The notes beneath the pieces were generated by a model. The model did no database searches and was not told the DNA's origin. It saw only the letters and a program-made list of their open reading frames with translations. DNA of 64,000 nucleotides from an uncultured Alphaproteobacteria bacterium. Its GTDB lineage: Bacteria; Pseudomonadota; Alphaproteobacteria; RF32; CAG-239. Positions 48,693-58,314 of the stretch are shown here, piece after piece (positions within the stretch are counted from its first letter, which is position 1; each line of letters opens with the position of its first letter). A program made the position numbers and the translations under genes. The stretch spans positions 1-64,000 of the forward strand of contig CAJUKS010000005.1 of NCBI GenBank assembly GCA_910587405.1, written 5' to 3'.

Positions 48693-50153
48693 ATGACCGA
48701 ATTCGCATTTCCCGCCGGTTCGAAATTTTCTGTCGGCACCAAAGTCATTCTTACTTCCGGCAGCAATTTCAATTCGGCAAAGTTTTTGAGCGCCGAAGAG
48801 CTGTCTTCCCTCAAATCGGCTGCCCGCAATCAACAATTTGAAGGCAAAGTCAGTTCCTTTGTCGAAGTTTACAACGGTAAAACCCGGATTATCGCCGCCG
48901 GTACCGGCATCAAACCGACTGCGCTTGAACTACAAATCCTCGGCGGCAAACTGTACAAAAAAATCAATGCCGAAGCCACTGTTGCCGTTTATGTCCCCAG
49001 TGACAAAAAAGCGTCTCTTTCTGCAGCCGAAACCGCTTACAACCTGGCGCTCGGCATTGAACTCGGCGGTTATCGTTTTGATAAATACTTCACCAAAAAA
49101 CCCGAGGACAGCTATCCGAAATTGGAAAAAGTCGAGTTCTTCAGCGAAACGCCGATCGATACTCAGGGTTTCAACGCTTATCAGGCGGTTGCAGCTTCGG
49201 TACGCTATGCCCGCGACCTCTGCAACGAACCCGCCAACCACCTGACGCCCGAAATTTACGCCGCTGACATCAAACGTCTCGAATACCTCGGCATTGACAT
49301 CACGATCCTTGACGAAGGCAAACTGCACGATCTCGGCATGGATATGCTGCTCTCAGTTTCCAAGGGCTCCGTCAATTCTCCGCGGGTGGCGGTTTTGCAG
49401 TGGAAAGGTGCCAAAGACCGCAAAGAATTCGATCTCGGACTGGTCGGCAAAGGCGTCACCTTCGATTCCGGCGGCATATCCCTCAAACCGGCGGCCAACA
49501 TGGGCGATATGAAGGGAGACATGACCGGTTCCGCGGTAGTGGTCGCCGCCATAAAAGCAGCCGCTTTGCAAAAGCTGCCGGTTAACATTGCCGGCGTGGT
49601 CGGCCTGGTTGAGAATATGCCTTCCGGTTCGGCCAGCCGTCCCGGTGACGTCGTCGCCTCCATGTCCGGACAAACGGTCGAAATTGTTAACACCGACGCC
49701 GAAGGACGTTTGGTATTGGGTGACTGTCTGTGGTATATTCAGGAAAAATTCGGCGTTACCAAAATCATCGACGTTGCCACTCTCACCGGTTCAACCATGA
49801 TGACATTCGGTTTTGAATATGCCGGTTTATTCTCCAACGACGACAAATTGTCGGCACAATTGGAAAAATGCGGCGAGCTTTCCGGCGAAAAATTATGGCG
49901 CTTGCCGGTAAACGCCGATTATGACAAACTGATAGACTCGGATATCGCCGATATGAAAAACACCGGTCCGCGGCTGGCCGGCGGTATCACTGCCGCCTGC
50001 TTCCTGCAGCGTTTTATCAAACCGGGCGTTAAATGGGCGCATTTGGACATCGCCGGGGTCGACAAAGACGAAAAAGGCCATCCGCTCACCCCTAAAGGCG
50101 CCACCGGCTTCGGCGTCCGCGTCCTCAACCGGCTGTTGCAGGAAATTAAATAA
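48693..50153 (+). CDS. pepA: Leucyl aminopeptidase, family M17
   Basis: 486 residues. Two-metal catalytic core: LVGKGVTFDSGGISLKPAANMGDMKGDMTG, then VNTDAEGRLVLGD (family signature) and IIDVATLTGSTMMTFG. Normal length; the N-terminal macrodomain-like part is less conserved. It hydrolyses N-terminal residues as a hexamer in the cytoplasm; some relatives also bind DNA. AAGGAG lies 7 bases before the ATG. Confidence 0.95.
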   Translation: MTEFAFPAGSKFSVGTKVILTSGSNFNSAKFLSAEELSSLKSAARNQQFEGKVSSFVEVYNGKTRIIAAGTGIKPTALELQILGGKLYKKINAEATVAVYVPSDKKASLSAAETAYNLALGIELGGYRFDKYFTKKPEDSYPKLEKVEFFSETPIDTQGFNAYQAVAASVRYARDLCNEPANHLTPEIYAADIKRLEYLGIDITILDEGKLHDLGMDMLLSVSKGSVNSPRVAVLQWKGAKDRKEFDLGLVGKGVTFDSGGISLKPAANMGDMKGDMTGSAVVVAAIKAAALQKLPVNIAGVVGLVENMPSGSASRPGDVVASMSGQTVEIVNTDAEGRLVLGDCLWYIQEKFGVTKIIDVATLTGSTMMTFGFEYAGLFSNDDKLSAQLEKCGELSGEKLWRLPVNADYDKLIDSDIADMKNTGPRLAGGITAACFLQRFIKPGVKWAHLDIAGVDKDEKGHPLTPKGATGFGVRVLNRLLQEIK

Positions 50154-50177
50154 TCCGGCTGTCGGCCGCTTCTCTCA

Positions 50178-50210
50178 CCCGCCGTCAAATGTTTTGACAG
50201 CGGGTTTTTA
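50178..50210 (+). terminator. Terminator of pepA
   Basis: ACCCGC-c-GTCAAA pairs with TTTGAC-a-GCGGGT, then TTTTTA. Confidence 0.7.
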
Positions 50211-50245
50211 TTCTCTTGTCCCAACTCACCGGCGGCAAAAATACG

Positions 50246-50278
50246 AAAAGTGCGGAAGAATAAATCTTCCGCACTTTT
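50246..50278. terminator. Bidirectional terminator between pepA and the 50297 gene
   Basis: AAAAGTGCGGAAGA and TCTTCCGCACTTTT are perfect complements around a 5-base loop. Confidence 0.85.
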
Positions 50279-50296
50279 CTTAACCTTCAAACACTG

Positions 50297-51658
50297 TTAT
50301 CGGCAACGATTTTGATATTCCGCCACGGCATCCAGAAACTGCTGTTCCTCCATCCACCGTCCTCTGACAAGGATCTCAGGCGACACCAGTCCCTCCGCAA
50401 CCAGTTTATAAGCCGCATTAAGCGTGCTTTCCAACTGCTGTTTGTCCCAAGCTGCCCCGCCGGCCCCTTCGTCATAGGCATCCAGCATCAGCGTGCGTAC
50501 AATCTTAAGCACGGCCGAGACCTGTTCGTCGGTACCGCACAGTTCTTTCATTACATTCGGATACGAATAACTGAGAAATAACGGTGCCAGAACTTTGAAC
50601 TTGTCCGGATAGCAACCCAAATCAGGCAGCGCAAAACGTTGTTTGCCGTGCTCGCGGAACAAATGAGCCACACAGTTGGCCAAAGTCAGGTCAGCCAGCT
50701 GCATTTCCAATTTGTCATAACTGAAAACGCGCAGGTTCTCGTTGACATAGCGCCCCGGATACTGCTCTGCAATCATACCGCCGGAACTCTGTACGCCTTG
50801 CATCGCCGAGGACCACTTCTTCGGCTCAATATCCGCAATACGCACCCACACATCGTCAACGCTCTGCAATCCGAACGACAGTTCAGTCGCCACTCGCATC
50901 TGATACAGCGGATAAGTCACACAGATCAAATTGACCGCATCCTTCACATGATGCTGCAGGAGCGTTTCTTTGATCAGCTCAATGTTTTCCGCGGTCGAAG
51001 TGTCTTTCGGCGTCATCAGCAGTTTGCGCAGCAGCCCTTTCGGAATCCCCAGCAGCAGCATTTGGCGCAGATACATCCGATATTCGGAATTTTTGCGGAT
51101 TTTGAACTGCGGACAGAACTCGGTCATGTTCTGATTGTCTTGCAAGCCCAAAAACATCACGCCGTCCGGAAGCGCTTTATGGGCGCGAATATAGCGATAA
51201 ACCGCTTCCGCCGCCTTAACCGCACTTTCCGGCGCACCCGAGAAAACGACCAGAATATCCCGGCGACCGCCTTCGTGCCTCGGAACATGCCGATAGTCAT
51301 AAGAGACCACGTCTTTATTTCCGTAAACAAGCACCCGGCCGGTATGCCCTCTTCCGAACCGTTCGGCCACAGCAATGACCTCCAGTTCTTCTTGACGCAA
51401 GCGATAACGGGGAACCGTCTCCAAACCGGCACAAGACACCGTCCGGCGACACAATTCCTTCACCTGATTCAAACTCGCGGGATTGTTCTTGAGATTATCC
51501 CATACCCAGCGAATGCATTTTACCCAGTCGCGAAATTCTTTTTCACTGTGGCCGCGGGCAGCAAAACCAGGAAAATTGTCAAATTCAAAGGACACTTCCC
51601 GATGAGTTCCTTCGATCACCGCCTCAACTAATTTTTGATAACAAGTTGTTGTATTCAT
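50297..51658 (-). CDS. Protein of unknown function with a possible YdcF/SanA-like (DUF218) core
   Basis: 453 residues from the ATG at 51658. No signal peptide. Middle part RRDILVVFSGAPESAVKAAEAVYRYIRAHKALPDGVMFLGLQDN followed by DTSTAENIELIKETLLQHHVKDAVNLICVTYPLYQMRVATELSF has the order of DUF218 proteins (strand, small residues, then S/T-x-EN, then V-T-x-x-Y-x-x-R). This is a weak, by-eye similarity. The N-terminal 130 residues and C-terminal 170 are unfamiliar. Monocistronic. Confidence 0.6.
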   Translation of the reverse strand: MNTTTCYQKLVEAVIEGTHREVSFEFDNFPGFAARGHSEKEFRDWVKCIRWVWDNLKNNPASLNQVKELCRRTVSCAGLETVPRYRLRQEELEVIAVAERFGRGHTGRVLVYGNKDVVSYDYRHVPRHEGGRRDILVVFSGAPESAVKAAEAVYRYIRAHKALPDGVMFLGLQDNQNMTEFCPQFKIRKNSEYRMYLRQMLLLGIPKGLLRKLLMTPKDTSTAENIELIKETLLQHHVKDAVNLICVTYPLYQMRVATELSFGLQSVDDVWVRIADIEPKKWSSAMQGVQSSGGMIAEQYPGRYVNENLRVFSYDKLEMQLADLTLANCVAHLFREHGKQRFALPDLGCYPDKFKVLAPLFLSYSYPNVMKELCGTDEQVSAVLKIVRTLMLDAYDEGAGGAAWDKQQLESTLNAAYKLVAEGLVSPEILVRGRWMEEQQFLDAVAEYQNRCR

Positions 51659-51745
51659 ATGCAAAAAAATTAAATAAATAATTCAATTTAACAATTCAGT
51701 ATAGACCGTACCGTCCCATTTCGTCAACTGCGAATTGACAAGAAT

Positions 51746-52984
51746 CTATTGATCGCAAATCTTAACCGTAAATAACGTTCCTTTGCCGGGCACGCTTTCC
51801 ACGTCAATGCCGCCGCCGTGCCGCCGCGCAATATCCAAGGCAATCGGCAACCCCAGCCCGGTACCGGGAATTTTGCGGCTGCGCGCTTTGTCGGCGCGAT
51901 AAAAACGCTCAAAAATGTTTTTCAAATCTTTTTTCTCAATTCCGATTCCCTGATCCTGCACCTTGATCACCACCTGCCGTTCCTCACGAACCGCCGCTAC
52001 CGTTATTTTGGTATTTTCAGGGCTGTACTTGATCGCATTGTCAAACAAAATAAAAAGCAGGCGGCGGATCATTTCCTTATCCGCCCTGAGCTCTGCTGGT
52101 CCCGCAGTCAGGTTAAACAGCCGGATGTTTTTACGCCCTGCCAACCCGTCAAGAATATTGTCTATCAGCGGCCTCAGTTCAAAAGATTCCGGATAGATAT
52201 CCAACTGGCGGTTATCGGCACGCGCCAGCTCAAGCAGATCCCGAATCAAATCCGACATTCCCAGTACCTCTTCTTTCATCCCCGATACCAACGCAGGTTC
52301 CAAGTGCTTCATTTCCAGAAGTTCCAGCGAAGACAACATCACCGCTAGCGGCGTCCGCAACTCGTGGGAGGCATCGGCAACAAATCTTTTTTGTTCTTCC
52401 AGCACCGCAATAAACGGCGCCAAAATCCGATCTGCCAAAATGTTGCCGCCGATCCATGCAATCAGCAGCATAAAGAACAGTGTTGCGATCAAAACGTAAA
52501 TATACTGCAACGACAACAACTTAAACGGCGTCGTATTGATTAAGATAATTACTCTTCCGTTGGCTGTTTTTCCCGACAGGACATAAAACTGCCAACGGCG
52601 CCCCTGCTCATCATGAAGAGAAAAATGTTTCAATTTTCCGTCCACGGCATATTTCAGCATTTTGCGCCGCGAGGTTACATCCACCTTTTTATCGCTCGGA
52701 TGTTCGGCAAACACCAGCCGGTCGCCGACGAACCAATAAGCATAATTGTACATCGAACCGATATCGGATTTAACAGCGGTCTCCCGCAACGGCGACGCGG
52801 CTGTCAACCCGGACTTTTCGGCCTCGCGAATTTCCGTATTCAGGGAATCGTACATGGCGTCGGTAATTACTTTCTGCACCGCATAACGACACATAACAAA
52901 ACCGCCGATGGCAAAACACAGCAGCATCACCGCAATAATGGCGGTATATTTATAGACCAGGCGCAGCCGGATTTTTTGCGTCAC
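51746..52984 (-). CDS. Sensor histidine kinase, PmrB/QseC-like
   Basis: 412 residues, GTG start overlapping the regulator stop (GTGA). Two membrane helices (about 12-33 and 155-177) enclose a periplasmic sensor of about 120 residues. Then HAMP-like linker, phospho-acceptor box KRFVADASHELRTPLAVM, and the ATPase domain with N box DNAIKYSPENT, G1 DQGIGIEKKD, F box IFERFYRADKARS and G2 GTGLGLPIALDI. Forms a two-component pair with the upstream regulator; the eptA neighbour suggests sensing of cationic peptide or metal/pH stress. Confidence 0.92.
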   Translation of the reverse strand: MTQKIRLRLVYKYTAIIAVMLLCFAIGGFVMCRYAVQKVITDAMYDSLNTEIREAEKSGLTAASPLRETAVKSDIGSMYNYAYWFVGDRLVFAEHPSDKKVDVTSRRKMLKYAVDGKLKHFSLHDEQGRRWQFYVLSGKTANGRVIILINTTPFKLLSLQYIYVLIATLFFMLLIAWIGGNILADRILAPFIAVLEEQKRFVADASHELRTPLAVMLSSLELLEMKHLEPALVSGMKEEVLGMSDLIRDLLELARADNRQLDIYPESFELRPLIDNILDGLAGRKNIRLFNLTAGPAELRADKEMIRRLLFILFDNAIKYSPENTKITVAAVREERQVVIKVQDQGIGIEKKDLKNIFERFYRADKARSRKIPGTGLGLPIALDIARRHGGGIDVESVPGKGTLFTVKICDQ

Positions 52985-53676
52985 TTTTCAATCTCCAACA
53001 CATAGCCGACCCCTTTAACCAGCTTGATTTTAATTTTATCCGAAATTTCCCTGATCTTCCGCCGCAAAATATAAATATAAGCATCCAAACTGGCCGGACT
53101 GATCTCCGGATTGTCTGCCCACACCTTATCCATGATCGTCTCGCGCAAAATCGTGCGGCCGCTGTTAACAAATAAAAGCCGAAACAGTTCAAATTCGCGG
53201 CGGCTCAGCTTGAGTTCGCGTCCGGCTGCGGTAACCGTTCCGCTTTTGTTATTCATCTCAATACCGGCTTTGGTAAACACATCGTCCATAAACGGACGCC
53301 CTTTGCGACGTCCCAACGCATTGACTCGGGCAATCAGTTCTTTGTTTTGAAAAGGTTTTACCAGATAATCGTCGGCACCGCTTTCCAGACCGGTGACGCA
53401 ATCGTCAATCCCTCCGCGGGCCGTCAGAAAAATAATGCCGCCCTGATAATTATACTTGCGCGGATTGCGCAATAACCGGCAAATTTCAATTCCGCTGATT
53501 TCCGGCAGCATCCAGTCTAAAATAATCACGTCATAACTGCTGGCCGCCGCTTCTTCAATCAAGTCCATGGCTTCTTTGCCGTCTTGCGCCCATTCGACCT
53601 CAAAACCCGAAAGCTCAAGCAGGCTTTTGACCAGCCCGCCCAGTTTAATGTCATCTTCCGCCAACAACAGTTTCAT
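52981..53676 (-). CDS. OmpR/PhoB-family response regulator, PmrA-like
   Basis: 231 residues from the ATG at 53676, favoured because GGGAG lies 6 bases upstream; an ATG two codons earlier is too close to it. Receiver with acidic pair AEDD, phospho-acceptor D54 in DVIILDWMLPE, switch Thr in IIFLTARG and Lys in DDYLVKPF. A winged-helix domain (LSRREFELFRLLF...ILRETIMDKVW...SLDAYIYILRRKI) follows. Likely activates its own operon and eptA through the boxes at 53775-53791. Confidence 0.93.
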   Translation of the reverse strand: MKLLLAEDDIKLGGLVKSLLELSGFEVEWAQDGKEAMDLIEEAAASSYDVIILDWMLPEISGIEICRLLRNPRKYNYQGGIIFLTARGGIDDCVTGLESGADDYLVKPFQNKELIARVNALGRRKGRPFMDDVFTKAGIEMNNKSGTVTAAGRELKLSRREFELFRLLFVNSGRTILRETIMDKVWADNPEISPASLDAYIYILRRKIREISDKIKIKLVKGVGYVLEIEK

Positions 53677-53740
53677 TAGCATCTCCCACTGTCTTCAGAG
53701 TGTAAAAAGCACAAAGCGGTTTTGCAAGCAAAATCTGAAC

Positions 53741-53791
53741 ATTATACGTAGATAAATAATTTTTTATGTTTTCTTTCAGATTATTTTCAGA
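53741..53791. promoter_or_regulatory. Candidate response-regulator box and operon promoter
   Basis: TTCAGA (53775-53780), five bases, TTCAGA (53786-53791): direct half-sites 11 bp apart, the spacing used by OmpR/PhoB-family dimers and by PmrA boxes. On the minus strand TATAAT lies at 53741-53746 with no good -35, about 30 bp downstream of the boxes, as for an activated promoter. A further TTCAGA lies at 53811. Confidence 0.6.
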
Positions 53792-53819
53792 TTGAAGCAC
53801 TATAAGAACTTTCAGAAAT

Positions 53820-54284
53820 AAAAAAATACCCTGAAACGCTGACTTTTAAAACCTTTTTTCCGGTAAAATTTTATTTTACAATGCAATCAAAGGTTTAAAC
53901 GGAAGATCGGGGTGTTGTTGTTTCGTTTCATAATCCTTCCGGTTTAGGCCGATTGATTATAGTGGTTTACGAAAAGATGCCCGGGCAGAACAAAATTCTG
54001 CAGCGGTTGTGCGGACAAAAATGACCCGAATCAATTTTTATGTGATGTCTCTTTTGGTTATGCACTTTTCAAGTGCGCCTGTTCGAACGGTTTCTCAACC
54101 GCAACCGTTCGAATAGTTTTTTAAACACCGTCCGTCGTCTTTTCAATAATCCAACGCCTGCAAATATTGCTTGTCTTTTCGGCTTCAAACTTCTAACATG
54201 GACTGAACTTCACTTCCGGCATCGGCAGGAAGCATTTAACAGACTGCTTTTTTCCACTTTTACCTTTCAAGGACGTCCGGACAG
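53820..54284. other. Long leader upstream of eptA
   Basis: About 465 bp without a supported protein gene. It contains the hairpins and terminator listed at 53985-54122; after that, 160 bp lead to eptA with no marked feature. Confidence 0.5.
53985..54122 (+). ncRNA. Candidate small RNA or attenuated leader before eptA
   Basis: Three hairpins in a row: GCAGAA-CAAAA-TTCTGC (53985-54001), GCACTT-TTC-AAGTGC (54062-54076), and a perfect 11-bp terminator TTCGAACGGTT with AACCGTTCGAA ending in six T (54082-54122). A transcript starting in the regulator-box region would end here unless it reads through into eptA. Confidence 0.5.
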
Positions 54285-55871
54285 ATGAAAAAAAACTTTT
54301 TGCATGTTTCGTTTCCCCTCTTCAATCTGCTGTTTACTCTCATTTCTTTCTTCTGCTTCAACATCATTTTCCTGCGGAAACTTTTATCCGTTACCGGTTT
54401 CGGACTCCCCTTTATTATTGTGATTCTTGTTATCCTCCTGTTGCTGTTTATCGCTGCTGACCTTTTGTTATGGCCGCATACAGCCAAACCGTCGGCCATT
54501 CTGATTCTGTTCCTCAATGCCTTCTGTTTTTACTTTATGAACACTTATCACGTTTCCATCGATAAAATCATGCTGCTGAACGCATTTCAGACCGACTTGG
54601 CCGAAGCGTCAGATCTTCTCAGCTTCAGGCTTTTTCTCTGTCTGCTGGTTGGCGCGCTGCTTCCTGCCCTGCTGATCAGCCGCATTCACATCCGCTTTTT
54701 GCCCTGGCGACAGGAACTGCGCCGTCGCCTGACCCGAGCATTCTTTTTAATAATCGTCATCGGGGCGGTTATTTTTCCAAACTACAAATATACGGCCCAG
54801 TTTTTACGCAACCACCGCCGTCTCAAATACGATCTGCTGCCGGTTAACTATTTCGGCGCCGTCATTTCCGCCGTCCAAATCATTTACAAAAAACATCATC
54901 CGTTGGTCCGCATCGGTACCGATGCCGTTTTTTCCCCTTATTGGAACAATCACAAACCGCTGTTGTTGGTAATTGTTATCGGCGAGACTGCCCGCGCCCA
55001 GAACTTTTCACTCGGCGGTTACCCGCGTGACACCAACCGGGATCTCGAACCCTGGCGCAACCAACTGTTGTATTTCGGCGACACTTCGGCTTGCGGCACT
55101 TCGACGGCCGTTTCCCTTCCCTGTATTTTTTCCGCCCAACGGCGTCGTACTTTTAAGCCCGGCAGCGAGGCCTATACCGAAAATCTGCTTGATGTTTTTC
55201 AACGCGTGGGCTACCGCGTTTTATGGCGCGAAAACAATTCCGGCTGCAAAAACAATTGCGATCGTGTCAAAACCGAAACCTTTTGCAGCAATTACGCCTG
55301 CAAAGACGAAATTCTGTTGAAAGACTTTATCCCCACGGTCAAAAGCCTGCCCGGAAACACCGTTATTGTCCTTCACCAACAAGGAAGCCACGGCCCGGCT
55401 TACCACCGGCGCTATCCGGATCATTTTAAACGCTATACGCCGGTTTGCACCACCGCTGACCTCAGCCGCTGTTTGCAAAACGAGATCATAAACGCCTATG
55501 ACAATTCGATTGCCTACACGTCATATGTACTGGCACAAACCATCAGTCTTCTCAGCCGGCTTTCCGCCGATTACAACACGCTGATGCTGTTCGTTTCCGA
55601 CCACGGCGAGTCTTTGGGCGAAAAAGGGCTCTATCTGCACGCCGCCCCTTACATCATTGCGCCCCGCGAACAAACAAAGGTACCGATGTTGATTTGGCTT
55701 TCTCCCGCCAACGCCGAAGCTCTTAAAATTGATCTCTCCTGCGCCCGCAAAACCACCGCCGGCCGCCGTTCCCATGACAACATTTTTCATACTTTGCTCG
55801 GCCTGGGCGGGATCAACACCGCCGAATATCGGGAAAATCTTGATATTTTCGCCTCGTGCCGCAAAAAATAA
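54285..55871 (+). CDS. eptA: Lipid A phosphoethanolamine transferase
   Basis: 528 residues. Five N-terminal membrane helices (to about residue 170), then a periplasmic alkaline-phosphatase-fold domain: VIVIGETARAQNFSLGGYPRDTNR (metal Glu), the nucleophile region ACGTSTAVSLPCIFS (about 269-283), HQQGSHGPAYHRRYP and FVSDHGESLGEKGLYLHAAPY. Disulfide cysteines are present. It adds phosphoethanolamine to lipid A and so lowers binding of polymyxin-type peptides. Divergent from the PmrAB-like pair, which supports the assignment. Confidence 0.93.
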   Translation: MKKNFLHVSFPLFNLLFTLISFFCFNIIFLRKLLSVTGFGLPFIIVILVILLLLFIAADLLLWPHTAKPSAILILFLNAFCFYFMNTYHVSIDKIMLLNAFQTDLAEASDLLSFRLFLCLLVGALLPALLISRIHIRFLPWRQELRRRLTRAFFLIIVIGAVIFPNYKYTAQFLRNHRRLKYDLLPVNYFGAVISAVQIIYKKHHPLVRIGTDAVFSPYWNNHKPLLLVIVIGETARAQNFSLGGYPRDTNRDLEPWRNQLLYFGDTSACGTSTAVSLPCIFSAQRRRTFKPGSEAYTENLLDVFQRVGYRVLWRENNSGCKNNCDRVKTETFCSNYACKDEILLKDFIPTVKSLPGNTVIVLHQQGSHGPAYHRRYPDHFKRYTPVCTTADLSRCLQNEIINAYDNSIAYTSYVLAQTISLLSRLSADYNTLMLFVSDHGESLGEKGLYLHAAPYIIAPREQTKVPMLIWLSPANAEALKIDLSCARKTTAGRRSHDNIFHTLLGLGGINTAEYRENLDIFASCRKK

Positions 55872-55934
55872 AACCGGGCTCTTTTCTTTGTCCGAAGAGA
55901 ACTTATATCTAAGAGACAAAAAAGGAGAAAGATA

Positions 55935-56600
55935 ATGAGCCTGAATCATGTTTATACCCGGCAATCCAAAATGGTACGGGCTTTGTGGAATTTTCTGACC
56001 AGTCCTACCGGCGCTTTTCTGATTGCCGTTTCGGCCATCCTGATCGGTTATTATCAGTTTTACATCAGCCGTCCGATCTTAAAATACACCACCCAAACCA
56101 CCGAAATATCCACTTCGGACGAAAACGACGACTTCAAAATTCACATCAACGGCAAAGATTACGCCCAAATTTACAAAACCACAGTTACCTTGAAAAACAG
56201 CGGCGAAGACGCGTTATCCGGCAGCGATGTTTCGGCAATCGGCCACGACCCAATCCGAATTCCGTTGCCGCCGCGGTTAAAAATCCTTTACTACGGCATT
56301 AACAACAGCGAAACGTCTTCCGACGTTTCTGCCAAACTGATCAGAAAAAACAATGCCATTATTATCGAATTCAACTATCTCAATCCCGACAACCAAATCG
56401 CCGTCAATCTGTTCAGCACCGACAAATATCAAAACTTTGAAATTGTCGGTTCAGCGGTTAACGTCAATAAAATCACTCAGGCTTGGAGCCCGGCACAAAC
56501 CCGCAAGTTCATCATCAGGCTGATTGCCGGTCTGATCCTGTTTTATGCATTGTTTATTTACCTGTATGTTCGCCGGCACAAACCGCTGCCCCGGATCTGA
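55935..56600 (+). CDS. Bitopic membrane protein of unknown function
   Basis: 221 residues with AAGGAG 8 bases upstream. Membrane helices at about 27-46 and 190-210 enclose a beta-rich extracytoplasmic domain (YKTTVTLKNSGEDALSGSDVSAIGHDPIRIPLPPRLKILYYGI). That segment resembles immunoglobulin-like domains by strand pattern. It lies 63 bp after eptA without an evident terminator, so it may be co-expressed. Confidence 0.7.
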   Translation: MSLNHVYTRQSKMVRALWNFLTSPTGAFLIAVSAILIGYYQFYISRPILKYTTQTTEISTSDENDDFKIHINGKDYAQIYKTTVTLKNSGEDALSGSDVSAIGHDPIRIPLPPRLKILYYGINNSETSSDVSAKLIRKNNAIIIEFNYLNPDNQIAVNLFSTDKYQNFEIVGSAVNVNKITQAWSPAQTRKFIIRLIAGLILFYALFIYLYVRRHKPLPRI

Positions 56601-56634
56601 GCCGCATCCGCATTTTTCGCTTTTTGCCGAAACG

Positions 56635-56665
56635 ACGCCCGATGCTTATTCAAAAGCATCGGGCG
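56635..56665. terminator. Hairpin between convergent genes
   Basis: CGCCCGATGCTT and AAGCATCGGGCG form a 12-bp stem with a 6-base loop. No T run follows, so it may be only a transcript-end stabiliser. Confidence 0.5.
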
Positions 56666-56694
56666 CAAATTTCGCATCACCGTTTTGTATTGTT

Positions 56695-57300
56695 CTACAA
56701 ATCCGCAATAACGGCCATTGAGACGATTTCATCCGGCATTGCGACCGCACCGTTCGCACCGGCGCCCCGCTTGATCATATCGACATATTCCATGCCCGAA
56801 GTCACCTCGCCCCACACCGTATATTGCCCGTTAAGCCACGGCGCTTCGGCAAAACAGATAAAAAACTGGCTGTCTGCCGAATCCGGATCCATCGCCCGCG
56901 CCATCGACACCGTGCCGCGAAGATGAGGACGACGGTTAAACTCCGCTTTCAGCTTTTTGCCGCTGCCGCCGGTACCGGTCCCGAAAGGACAACCGGTTTG
57001 CGCCATAAAGCCGTCGATAACCCGATGAAACTTTAAACCGTTGTAAAAACCTTCACGAACCAACGCCTTAATTCTCTCCACATGGTTCGGCGCCTCGTCG
57101 GGAAACATCTCGATAACGACATCGCCGTTTTTCAAACGCAGCAACAATGCGTTTTCCGCATCTTTAACCTGATACTTGGCCTTTTCCTTTTTGGCCCGGG
57201 TCGGACTCTTGGTCAATTGCGGCGTCTGGGCCGACTTCAATCCTTTTGTATCGGCTTTTTTCAACTGCGCGGTTTCGGCATTTTTCAACAATTTTGCCAT
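56695..57300 (-). CDS. Cyclophilin-type peptidyl-prolyl isomerase
   Basis: 201 residues. The isomerase domain starts near residue 50: VVIEMFPDEAPNHVERIKALVREGFYNGLKFHRVIDGFMAQTGCPFGTGTGGSG, then SADSQFFICFAEAPWLNGQYTVWG, with the catalytic Arg in FHRVI and the Trp of the cyclosporin site. A basic 45-residue N-terminal extension (KKADTKGLKSAQTPQLTKS) has no signal-peptide core, so the protein is probably cytoplasmic. Confidence 0.93.
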   Translation of the reverse strand: MAKLLKNAETAQLKKADTKGLKSAQTPQLTKSPTRAKKEKAKYQVKDAENALLLRLKNGDVVIEMFPDEAPNHVERIKALVREGFYNGLKFHRVIDGFMAQTGCPFGTGTGGSGKKLKAEFNRRPHLRGTVSMARAMDPDSADSQFFICFAEAPWLNGQYTVWGEVTSGMEYVDMIKRGAGANGAVAMPDEIVSMAVIADL

Positions 57301-57366
57301 AACATACCTCTCATCAAATTATCATCTGTCATTTATATAGGGATCGAACAACCAAATAGCAAGCAA

Positions 57367-58314
57367 CTATTTTAAAACATAATCCAAACGCTGTTCAAAA
57401 TTGAGACCGTGCGGATAATGATTGCGGATATTCTTCAAGATATCCCGCAACCCGCGACCGTTGGCAATTTGAATCGCCAGTCCGGGACGGGCATTCAGTT
57501 CCAGCATCATCGGTCCCCGATATTTGTCCAGCACGATATCCGCGCCCAGATATCCCAAACCGGTCATCTCATAACCTTTGGCGGCAATCTCGAGATGCTG
57601 ACGCCAAAACGGCACCTGCAATTCCATCAGGTCGGCGCCGGTATCGGGATGATAACGGATCGGCCGGTCATGCGAAACCGCCGCCACCGCGCGACCGGTT
57701 CTGATATCAATGCCAACCCCGACGGCTCCCTGATGCAGATTGGCCCGTCCGCCCGATTCCCGGGTCGCCAGCCGCATCATCGATAAAGCGGGAAAACCGT
57801 TATATACAATCACCCGCACGTCCGGAATCCCCTGATAACTGAACTTTTCAAACTGAGTCGAAAAATGCACCATTTCTTCCAACACCGCCACATCATATTT
57901 GCCGCCGAGAGAGTACAATCCGCTCAAGATATTAGAAATATGCTGATATACTTCGTTATAAGTCAAAACCTTTTCCGAAGCGGTTACAAAGTGATTCTCA
58001 TCATAGCTTTTTATCACCAGCACCCCTTTGCCGCCGCTTCCGTGCGCCGGCTTAACCACAAATTCTTTATAATCGCGCACCAGCGACAAAAACTGATCGA
58101 CTTCATTTTGCACTTCGATGACACCGATCAGATGCGGCGTGTTAATCCCGACCGTTGCCGCCAGTTTTTTTGTCTGCACTTTATCGTCCACCAACGGATA
58201 CAGGCGACGGCGGTTGCTTTTGGCAATAATTTCATAATTACGCCGGTTCATTCCCAACACCCCGGCGGCACGCAGCTGGGCGGGAGTTGCAAAATTCCTC
58301 AACCAGTTAAACAT
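57367..58314 (-). CDS. RimK-like ATP-grasp ligase (rloC-type)
   Basis: 315 residues from the ATG at 58314, overlapping the stop of the 7TM gene by 8 bp. ATP-grasp features: FVVKPAHGSGGKGVLVI (P-loop-like), VAVLEEMV, RVIVYNGFPALSMMRLATRESGG, and metal ligands in DIVLDKYRGPMMLELNARPG. Annotated in relatives as alpha-L-glutamate ligase-like. With the next two genes it makes a conserved trio (7TM inactive transglutaminase and retropepsin-like protease); the trio has been linked to osmotic-stress tolerance in Pseudomonas under the name rlo. Its substrate is not known. Confidence 0.85.
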   Translation of the reverse strand: MFNWLRNFATPAQLRAAGVLGMNRRNYEIIAKSNRRRLYPLVDDKVQTKKLAATVGINTPHLIGVIEVQNEVDQFLSLVRDYKEFVVKPAHGSGGKGVLVIKSYDENHFVTASEKVLTYNEVYQHISNILSGLYSLGGKYDVAVLEEMVHFSTQFEKFSYQGIPDVRVIVYNGFPALSMMRLATRESGGRANLHQGAVGVGIDIRTGRAVAAVSHDRPIRYHPDTGADLMELQVPFWRQHLEIAAKGYEMTGLGYLGADIVLDKYRGPMMLELNARPGLAIQIANGRGLRDILKNIRNHYPHGLNFEQRLDYVLK

